A stretch of DNA of 64,000 bases from Halichondria panicea (taxonomy: Eukaryota > Porifera > Demospongiae > Suberitida > Halichondriidae): assembly GCF_963675165.1 (NCBI RefSeq), contig NC_087377.1:8077122-8141121 (forward strand). The letters are read 5' to 3'. The notes beneath the pieces were generated by a model that was not told the DNA's origin, searched no databases, and saw only the letters and a list, made by a program, of their open reading frames with translations. Position numbers and translations under genes: made by a program. Numbering within the stretch: the stretch's first letter is position 1; each line of letters starts with the position of its first letter. Shown here in pieces: positions 55,215 through 64,000 of this stretch.

Positions 55215-55910
55215 CCAGGTAAGATTTATCGATCTGTTGAATAATTATTATGATTATAGCTGCTCATCATTATAAAATTATGTAATCCACAGTCATGTGA
55301 CTCTTTTAGCCAAGCGGATTTGCTGGAGATCATGTGATCAGCAGTACTAATTACAATTCAAGAAATAATTACGATTAGAAACCTAACAAACAATATGAGC
55401 TGCTTGATGATAAATAAAGTGCAAGTATAGAGAGCACTAGCACACTCAACATTAATTATCGTTACACATTAATTTTGTCTCGTGAGTTTTTGTGAGACTG
55501 TCACAAATTTGAAATACTGTATTAGTAAGTACACCAACATGAAAGAATGCACTCCAATTTAACCAAGAAAAATTGCACAACAAAAATCAGGTATACAATG
55601 TACTGCGGGAACCCATTGCCAAAATGAGTCTGTAGCTCTGTAATTGCTGCATGCAAGCGTATCCTCCCAACTTAGGAATTTCAGGGAAACACCAGCTGCA
55701 AAGTGTTAGCAAAGAGCTAGAGTAAGTGGCTAAAAGTACGCAAGTAATTTTCTGGATGCTAATAATTATTAAGCCAGTTCGCCCAGGCCTATAACCGCTA
55801 GCTGGATTAGGGGTGCACCCCCCTCCACATTACGTGCCCAAAAATTGATGCATAAAAATGTCAAAGATCACAAATCAGCAGATTATTGGGCTGGGTGCCA
55901 GCAGCAGAAC
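55215..55910. mobile_element. Dispersed element containing a single copy of the 216-bp unit
   Basis: The left part (aagatttatcgatctgtt..., tcatgtgatcagcagtacta) matches 53518-53660. The centre (55490-55700) matches the 216-bp tandem unit. The right part (55695-55910) matches 24348-24620. A third partial copy spans 56830-57070. No coding capacity is visible. Confidence 0.7.
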
Positions 55911-57069
55911 TACAGCTGATACGTTTATATGGGAACAATATTATTTTCCTAGAGCCATTCCATAAAGAACCCAAATAGTGTTAACACAAGGATCTTAACA
56001 GTTCGAATAAAAAAAATCGGAAAGAATTTAAAAGACGAATGGATGGCTCCCTTAACGAAAACAAAAACTTGCAGCAATCAAACACTGTCTAGCAAGTGCA
56101 GTCACATGCATATGAAGTAATGTTAGAAGTGAGTCTTGAAGAGTGCATTTGTATGCACTCTTCAGAGACGACATGCAGAGCTATGAGAAGGGTGATCCTC
56201 CTCCGGTATTGGACGGAGAAAACCCTTGTGAACATTGTCACTTGTCACCCTGCGTCATAGCTACACCCAGCTGGTTGAGCAGCAGCTAATTTGGGCAACT
56301 TATGCAAGCGCTTCAAAATGTACCGGAAGTTTTGAGGCGAAGAGGTGGACAAACTAATAGATTGGGTATTTGGGCCTAGTCTCATGAAGAATCTACTCCA
56401 TTTATCAAGCTACTCAGACACAAAGGACTATTTTATTATGTGCATGTTCGAGGGAGCTTAGTCGCAAATGTAGGCCTACACCCTTCTCATCACTCGATGC
56501 ACTCCATCACAACACCTACAAGCCCATGGGGCCGGTGCTCCACAGTCCACAACCTCACACATCAGCCCCTCTCTCCTATATCTATACCGTTCACCACACC
56601 TTCCCTTTTACTATGGCCGAATCTATCTACCCATCTATCCATTCTCCACAAAAACAGCTGCACAAACCTCTCGAAAGAGAAAAGCTAAGACGGTGTTCAG
56701 TGACAAACGTACGAGGCAGCTTGAAAAAAGTTTCACAGAGAAGAAGTATTTATCCTTTCCTGAGAGGATTGGACTATAGCTCAAGCGAGCTCTGATCAGT
56801 ACGAATGTGCTACTCTTTGTAGGAAGTCAGGTCAGCTGTAGCAATTCAAGGAATAATTATGATTACAAACAAACTGCTACGATATAAATGAAGTGCAAGT
56901 AGAGCGCTAGCACACTCTACATTATATGCTTACATATTAATTGTTGTCTCGTGAGGTTCCCGCCGTATCGGTAAGTGCACCAAAATGCCTGCATGGAATG
57001 CACTCCGATTCAACAAAATAGATAAATTCAACACTCATCAACCATGTTCCCAACCAGTGGAATTTGTAC

Positions 57070-57740
57070 AGGAGATTTAAGTAAGAAGATTTATCAGCTA
57101 TCAGCTCGTGGTGCGAACAGTGGAACCTTAGTCTCAATTACAAAAAAAATGCAGTGCTGTTCATTTTTCCAACAAAGTCCTCGCAACAATCCAACGTGTA
57201 TACTATAGGTGAATGTGGTATTCCTTTTCTGGAATCTCAGCATGATTTGGGTGTAACAGTTTCAGGTACCCTATCTTGGAGTCAGCAGTGTGATACTGTC
57301 TGCTCCAAAGCATATGGAGCTCTCTATGTATAATTATACTACGCAGAAACGTGCATACAACATCATAGATAACTATCAAAAAGCAACTATATCTCTCGCT
57401 AGTTAAATCTTCAATCAGCTACTGTTGTCAACTCTGGATACCTCACCTTTGTAAAAACATTCAGTCAATAGAAAGAATTCAGAGGAGGGCTACGAAATAC
57501 ATCTTGAAGGACTACATTAGTGATTACAAGTCAAGACTGTTATCTTTACACATGTTGCCCCTCATGTATTGGTTAGATCTACAAGACATTATACTGATGA
57601 TTAAATGCCTTAAAGATCCTCAAGATACGATCAATATCCACCAGTACATACAATTTGTAAATAGCAATACCAGAGCAGGAAAAAACAAAAAAATGTGTCA
57701 CAGATTCGCAAGACTACAAGGAATTTTTATTTTGTTTGAA
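57070..57740 (+). pseudogene. LINE reverse transcriptase C-terminal remnant
   Basis: Frames read AISSWCEQWNLSLNYKKNAV, HDLGVTVSGTLSWSQQC and, after frame breaks, IQRRATKYILKDYISDYKSR and LLSLHMLPLMYWLDLQDIIL. These follow the order of the thumb and connection of CR1/Jockey-type LINE reverse transcriptases and are close to the 16217-17110 copy. Truncated at both ends. Confidence 0.75.
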
Positions 57741-57811
57741 TATGGATGTTTGTTGTAATCCCAAATGTTATACCATACACTATAAATATAAACGGGTTCC
57801 ACGTACTGCAT

Positions 57812-58369
57812 TCAATTATTTAGATTACTTTTAAAAAGTATACGTCTAGTTCCTTTCCATTGTTGTTTACTGCGTGGCATTGTTGTTTTGGACAAACATA
57901 CTCGAGCAAAATGGTTGGGTTTGTCGCATTTCTTGCAAGTTTTTCCGATTGCAGGGCACGGAACTTCCTTGTGGGGCCATGTGAGTCCACACTTTCGACA
58001 TTGGTTCGAAGGGGTGTGAGTTTGCTTCATCGGGAATTTACGTGGAGGTCTCTTCACGTGGAGTTGGTTCACAGACGCAGAGAGTTGTTCCATCCCACTA
58101 GCCTGGGTCTCGCTCATTTCCATTGATCTGGCTTTGCCAATCAGAGTATCAAGTGTGAGATCGTCACGAAGTGCTATTCTACGGAGTCTTTTCGATAAAC
58201 AGTTCTGAATAAGGTTTAAATCGTTAAACTCGCAATTCTGGGCCAACTTCCGGAGTCTTGTTGTGTATTGTGTTTTGAGCATCAGTGCGAAACTTGAATC
58301 AACATTCTTCTTGGGGGCGAAGTATTCATCCAGCTTGTCTATAGCTGTGTCATAGTCATCTCGGATCAT
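57812..58369 (-). CDS. Ty3/gypsy-type retrotransposon gag, partial
   Basis: A 185-codon minus-strand frame: a capsid C-terminal-like helical region (DKLDEYFAPKKN, FNDLNLIQNCLSKRLRR), a basic linker, and two zinc knuckles. The first is irregular (CRKCGLTWPHKEVPC); the second is canonical CCHC (CKKCDKPNHFARVC). Protease and reverse transcriptase do not follow; the frame ends at 57812 and no LTR was recognised. The capsid N-terminal part is missing too, so this is a fragment, though with no internal stop. Confidence 0.75.
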   Translation of the reverse strand: MIRDDYDTAIDKLDEYFAPKKNVDSSFALMLKTQYTTRLRKLAQNCEFNDLNLIQNCLSKRLRRIALRDDLTLDTLIGKARSMEMSETQASGMEQLSASVNQLHVKRPPRKFPMKQTHTPSNQCRKCGLTWPHKEVPCPAIGKTCKKCDKPNHFARVCLSKTTMPRSKQQWKGTRRILFKSNLNN

Positions 58370-58510
58370 GACGGATACACGGCTCCATGGCCGAGAGGAA
58401 AGGGGGCGTAGTCAGAAGTCACATGGTGACACGCCCACTTCCAGTACGCATCTTTCGTGCGGATGACAAACGCCCATTTATTTCGCACCACTGCACTGAT
58501 AAATTCACGG

Positions 58511-59218
58511 TAATATTTTAGTATGTCTCTCATTAATGTTGGTACAGCAGCTTTTGGCTCACCAAGGTGTATCTAAGAAGTCTTGGTTTGCTCGCAGATG
58601 ACATTGTGTTCGGTAAGACAGTATAACTCTAGAAAACATTATTAAACACAAATCATTATAGTTGTGGTGATGACATGGAAGAGAGACTGAGGAGAGATGT
58701 GAAGGATGGGTATAAGTGGTGGTGCAAGGCGTGTAAGACGAGCAAAACTGTAAGGGCGGGCAGTTTCTTTGAGAAATCAAAGATTCCCCTTCGGACCTGG
58801 ATCCTCCTGATTCACCTCTGGGCCTACCAACTTCCAGTGTGTACAGATGGTGGACACCTCCACGACTCCATCGTTAGGCTATATGGAAATAGTTCAAGAC
58901 CGACAGGCAGCCACACTCCTCCCAATAATCAATGCCCATGTTGCAGCAGGGACAACAATTTATTCGGACCAGTGGAGTGCCTATAGCCAGGTTGGCTCTC
59001 TCCCCAATGTTGGTAGCCACTCAAGTGTGAACCACTCACTCAACTTTGTTGATCCAGCTACGGGAGTTCATACCCAGAACATTGAATCCTACTGGTCATC
59101 GGCCAAAAGGAAATTGAAGGCGCCATCAGCTACCCAGTGGAGGGAAAGATATGGATCAGATGGCTGTACAGCTTACAGCAGCATCACACAAGACATAAGG
59201 CAGCAGTACCCAGTTTAA
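58511..59218 (+). pseudogene. ISXO2/Merlin-like transposase remnant
   Basis: The frame from 58675 has a zinc-ribbon-like region (YKWWCKACKTSKTVRAGSFF) and the helical IPLRTWILLIHLWAYQLP. After a frame change near 58850 a second frame reads GYMEIVQDRQAATLLPIINA, GTTIYSDQWSAYSQV and VHTQNIESYWSSAKRKLK. These are the ISXO2-like DDE core features (D in the SDxWxAY block, E in the QNIESYW block). Merlin elements are the eukaryotic members. The frameshift and missing first catalytic Asp region make it inactive. Confidence 0.75.
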
Positions 59219-61020
59219 ACTACTACTGTCTATAGCTTACATCTCCGCTTGGATCATTTAACCTCACATTTAACCTCACATCATTATTCTCTCCTCATAT
59301 TTTATCCTCAAATCATCTTGTTACAGTGTCTTTTTGGCTGTTATTCAATGGAATGTTATTTCACTGTTTTAAGGGGCGCGAAGAGTAAGTCACACTGTCG
59401 ACACACTTCATGGTATGACAAACAAGTTGCGGGTGAAGAAGGAGACATCACAACAAGACCTCAGGATCATCGCAGAATTGTCTCACGTAATCTTGTGTGC
59501 ACGCATGCAGATAAAGCAAAACCATCCAATTATGGATTTAAATAGACAGACAGCAATGTTGAGCACTATAGGTATAACTCGTATCATACACATACATAAT
59601 ACATACACATAGAGACAACTACAGCAAACACTGTACATTTCCTTTCCATGGCATGCTTTATTTTACAGATTGTATGGACCTTAAACAAAGTGGTAAAATT
59701 CATCGCATCTCTCAACCAAAAATGTCGGGATATACGAAGACAATAATTATTGTCAATGAAAACTGGTTACTCGTATACTTTATACTTGAGAGAAAACGGA
59801 TCCAATTGTATGATCTTGCACATTCTTGTAGCAAGATCTTACGACAACATTTTCACTAGCAAATTGATAACAAACAAACAAAAAGCACCAGCGCAATCAA
59901 CCTTTTCTCGATCTCAGTTCAAGCAGCTCGATTGTATCTCGTTTATCGGACAGGAAAACTTCGTTAGCTACAAACGATGGAATGTTTGCTGCCTTCTTTA
60001 CCCGTTTGAGATATTTCTCCAATTTGTCTGGCCAGTATACATACTCGATGGTAGCAGAGGCTTGTTGATCGGTGTTGTTATTTCTGGTAGGGGCCACCGA
60101 TCACATGATCAAGAGCTTTGCCCAGCACAACACCAGAACTGTCCCTAACCTAAGGTCAGTGTACAAAATTGCAGCCGGTCATAGGCCAATTTCCGTGCAA
60201 TTCACACAAATGACCTAGCAAAACAGCACATGGTCATCCCTTGTGACCGATCAATCATTTGGGGTGTGGCTCAATTTATCCAAGAAGAGTTAGTAAACAC
60301 TTGGCTAAAAGTCTCAGGCGTGTAGCTATGTAGATCTAGACTGTCCGACTAACCACTTGAAATTGCTAGTCTGTTTTTGTGTAGTCTCTCAGGCTCTGCA
60401 TGTGTAGCTATGTAGATCTAGCTAAATGTTCAACCAGCTATAAAGTATAGTTTAGTGAAGTTCTCTAGCTCTAATCTAACTTCTTAAAAATAGATAAAAA
60501 AATAATATTGTTGATGATCAATAAACACCAGAAGAATTGTACACAGTATAGAGTATAGAGTATAGTTACATGTACCGGGCATGTATATATATATAGTGCA
60601 GCGATGTGCATGTCCTAGCAAATTAGTGGTATGTCCAACCAATATGCTACTTGGTCTGACAAATGGCCTAGCAAGTTATTTTGTACACTGAAGGTGTTTA
60701 CTGTTGAGGAGATGGTGAATAGGAATCCCTCGGGGAATACGCAGTCTGCAAATCTTGACAGAATATAGATTGCAAGCAAAATGAAATACAGGAGAGACAT
60801 AATTCAGTACCGAATTACATTCCTTTGTAAATTCTGTTATCGTGTTCAAACTACATGTACGTCCAGACGACTACCCATTTTTGAACGAGACCAAAAAACG
60901 GCTCTTGTCCAATTAACTTTCAGGACGTTAGTTTTGCGAATCTGGTAGAAACTACTCTAGCGTGAGTTAATTGCTGATAGTTGTAATGCTTACACAAGGT
61001 TCTTACTCTCTTAATACTCG
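59219..61020. other. Mostly featureless stretch
   Basis: A minus-strand 66-codon frame (59897-60097; YVYWPDKLEKYLKRVKKAAN) looks protein-like but is unsupported. A (ta)n run lies near 60585-60597. Nothing else recognised. Confidence 0.4.
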
Positions 61021-61745
61021 GTTTATCTCTTGTCGGTTATTAGTTCTCCGTACAAAGCACAACAAGTGATTTCAAATTTTTTTTACCACACTAGGGTTGC
61101 TAGATGTTTATTTATTCCGTCACAAATGCTTTTTTCTGGACTCAAGTTCTGGGTTGTGTTACCATATAAAGTGTCTCGCTTTTTAATTCAATCATTTTGT
61201 CATCATATCCTGTCTAGGGCCATAATTATGCTGCCTCAGGGTGAACAGGTTAGCTTAAATGCTTCATACAAATTGCTGGGTCATTCATTCTTTATCCTTT
61301 TCTCGTTACAGTGTCACGATCCGTCTTCACCACTTTACTGGCAGGCAATTCCCTCACAATCTGTTGTGGAACGAAGTTCAAGTATCAAATTATACTACCC
61401 ACAGGCGCAGTAATTTGCTTACAAATAATTTTTCCTCATTGGTGGAAAAATGTGGCACTTTCGGGGGGGTCAGTACTTGACAAGACACTCATGCGACCCT
61501 GCTCCAGCTCCTTTTGAAGGTACGAGTCTATCACCTCCGGGTGTCCCAGCGCTGACCCCTTGCAATTTGTACTCGTGTACTCATGTCACCCACTTGTGTT
61601 GTAGTCAATCCTCCATTATTAAACGACTAGTTGGTACTGGGTATAGTGGCCTGGGGGTAGCAAGCTAATTACCTCAGTTGCGCATTCGCAGCTAGGTATG
61701 TGGTAGTTTTCGAGAAAGTGTGGCCTGGGATCGAGGCTCTTTGTG

Positions 61746-61900
61746 CGTCTGCTAGTCAGGGCTGCATCCAGGATTTTGGGTCAGGGGGGCAAAGGCATGC
61801 ACCGGGTAAGGCCAAATTAGGGGGGGTCCAGGGGCATGTTCTTCCAGAGGCTTAGATCACTTCTGGCGCAATTTTGGCTCATAATACCGTATAGCAGGGC
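61746..61900. mobile_element. Partial copy of the cagggctgcatcc MITE
   Basis: It begins cagggctgcatccaggattttgggtca, matching 1957 onward, followed by G-rich runs and aggggcatgttct. The right end is missing. It adjoins a family B or C MITE end (accgtatagcagggcactaa) at 61884. Confidence 0.6.
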
Positions 61901-64000
61901 ACTAAATTTTAGCGGATTGCCCAAAATAAAACATTTCGAGGATAGAGGTTCAATTGACCACACCCCTAACAGTAAAGAGGTTCAATACCGGATGTAAACC
62001 AATTTTCGAGGCACTAAATATACTACTATAGTATGTACCTGTGCAGATTTCATTTGCCCAGAAGCACAAAGGAATTATAATGTTTGCTTGTGAATTCCTA
62101 CCAGTGAGGCAAAGGTTTTTCACCAGTAAAATATAAATGTAAACCTCCATGTGTACCACAGTGCAAAAGCGTGGGCGGCTTGTTAAATTTGCTCACTTAG
62201 CTCTATTCTTACGCAAAAAAAAAGTTATGTCTTGCTCCAGTAAGAGAAAGCGCTGCTCGGGTGGAGATGGAGGATTAGGATTAGGAGGACACAAACCCCC
62301 ATTGTGACCCCCAAGAGTTACAGCCAAGGGATATATAGGGATAGGGATATAGATCTAGTTATAGTTTTAAATTTAGAATCACTCAATATATAAAATAATA
62401 TTGTAAAGTATACCAATAGTGCAAATTAATTAAGATCATGACAACAATTCACCTACTTTAAAATTGTTCGTAAGTAAATATCTTACAAATGCCATGTTTG
62501 CTATTTTGAACGATAACACTTTCAACGCCACTTGCTTTTCAACTGTCTAACAGTGTCTTTATTCTCTGATAAACTGTTCGAGTTTTTGTTTGAGTTCAGA
62601 TTCTGGGTTAGAATTGTTGCCTCTATGACCAGTTCCTCAGTGGAATGATTGAACTTTTAACTTATATACATCATAGTCTTTCTGCTGGAGAAATGCACCA
62701 AAATAGTATAGGCACTTTAATATAGCGAGCTGCTTGGGCTCGGTTTATAATTATAAATTATGGAGCAAAAAAAAAAAAAAGTAAATTTGTGACAGTGACA
62801 GTGAGCCTGATGAAGCTGATGAACTAATAACAATAACAATAACAATAACAATTCATTCATAATTATCATCAAGAGATCAATCTACCATTTACACTTTATG
62901 CTATTGTACTTTACACCCAATGCTGAAAAAGCAAACTTGGTGACATTATTTCAGCCAAACCAGCTGAAGCTGCTCCTGTCAAAGAAGTTGTCATAGCAAT
63001 TTAGCTGTTCCCATGCATTATTCTGCTTGCAACTGGAAACAGAACGACCAACAAAAACAGTACGTGTACTGGTATTAGAATAGACATTTATTGTGTACAT
63101 AAGAATTAAAAATTCGAACCATCATCGAGTGCAAGAAAAATGTATTGCGTCATTACCAATGACATCATTAGGATCCAGTCCAGTGATTGTAAACAGTCAA
63201 ATTTATTTTCTAAAGGGTTTTCACCAGTAAAATATTTAGTGTTCTCTGTTCTACTGCCGGTGTTCACCCCCAGGCAACTGACCAAGGAATTAATTATAGT
63301 CAATATTGCACATGCAATGCAATGGCTGCTACCAAAGTGCTCGGATGTCACTGTATAATTTCTGAAGTCTAGTTAAAAGTGAGCTATATATAGCTTCCAG
63401 AGACAAGCGTTGGTAGTTTAATATTGAATAATGAACTGAATGACATATGCATGCACATTAGACATCAACTTAAGAATAATAAGGCCTTGTAAAAATATCC
63501 ACTGTCTCGCGTATCTTAACCAGCCCAACGTTAAGATGTAGCTGGAGTAGGAGCATGCATATACTTTTGAGCCCCATCTGAAGCGCTCGAATTTCCACCA
63601 GATGTGATTTTATTTATGGATTTCTTGTCACGTTGTCTCTGGCTACTACTTCCATGGTTGAAGTCTAGTCTTTGGAGGGTCCCCCAGGAGCATGCAGATA
63701 TATCTAGGGCCATCTTTACCATTCTCCACCAGTTGTCTAGATTGTACAGCGTTCAAAATTCTTGCCATGTGGCCTTCACACGTTACCACGATTCTCAATC
63801 GTAATTGTATCACATCATGTAAGGTATATACGCATACTACATCTATACATTGAAAAATAATGTCTGTTTCTTAATTGGCACAGATCTGTTAAAATCTGTG
63901 TAAGATGACTTTCACGCCATAACCCTACACTAGAAACGAGTTACGAAGCGTGTGGAAGGTGCCAACCATGCAGTGAGAAAGTATATGAGCCAGAAGTTTT
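61901..64000. other. Stretch without a convincing gene
   Basis: A (acaata)n microsatellite is at 62828-62853. A minus-strand 63-codon frame (63531-63722; SSSQRQRDKKSINKITSGGN... to a stop) might be a last exon, but no acceptor is clear. The remainder shows no supported exon. Confidence 0.4.

Noticed and set aside
61030-61413. 127-codon plus frame and overlapping frames thought to be a LINE 3' end
   Set aside because: No reverse transcriptase motif could be recognised and three frames are open in turn without a consistent reading.

Overview
The window looks like nuclear DNA of a metazoan, most probably a demosponge (an Amphimedon-like haplosclerid). This is inferred from AT-rich intergenic DNA full of short 'ataattat' strings, small GT-AG introns (56-60 nt in two places), metazoan protein domains (a CBM21 glycogen-targeting module), and a dense, diverse set of transposable elements. 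There are no prokaryotic operons, ribosome binding sites or terminators. Genes had to be assembled by eye from exons with matching splice phases, so exon limits are predictions.

Region 1 (1-12.3 kb) is the genic part. A six-exon plus-strand gene (1345-5185, about 491 aa) starts with a short region resembling the cap-methyltransferase activator RAMAC. A minus-strand gene of at least six phase-consistent exons (9846-5542) has no recognised family. A plus-strand gene (10809-12263) encodes a PPP1R3-type glycogen-targeting subunit of protein phosphatase 1, with a C-terminal CBM21 domain and a Ser/Thr-rich repeat block.

Region 2 (12.3-32.5 kb) is mostly repeats: foldbacks and MITEs; a MITE broken by a nested LINE and a second MITE (16.1-17.7 kb) inside a 2.65-kb inverted-repeat structure that also holds a HECT-like C-terminal exon; an array of exactly six 216-bp units (23052-24347) flanked by decayed retrotransposon gag fragments; and a 131-bp satellite (31.7-32.5 kb). 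A spliced minus-strand gene (25956-26453) may encode a TFIIIC subunit-6-like protein.

Region 3 (33-44.6 kb) holds two diverged, complementarily deleted copies of one segment. It carries a piggyBac transposase C-terminus and a Crypton-like tyrosine recombinase gene with a 56-nt intron. It also holds LINE and DUF7869-type remnants, a 150-bp element with a perfect 9-bp target duplication, and a 924-bp piggyBac-type element with TTAA flanks.

Region 4 (46.4-49.3 kb) is the most complete mobile element: a TA-flanked Tc1/mariner-IS630 element with 16-bp terminal repeats, an intact DD35E transposase and a convergent PB1-like ORF. A poly(A) LINE is inserted exactly at the start codon of that ORF.

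Region 5 (49.8-64 kb) has a two-exon HECT-like fragment, a 1.3-kb element with about 90-bp inverted repeats, foldbacks, a Ty3/gypsy-type gag, an ISXO2/Merlin-like transposase remnant, and a sparse final 4 kb.
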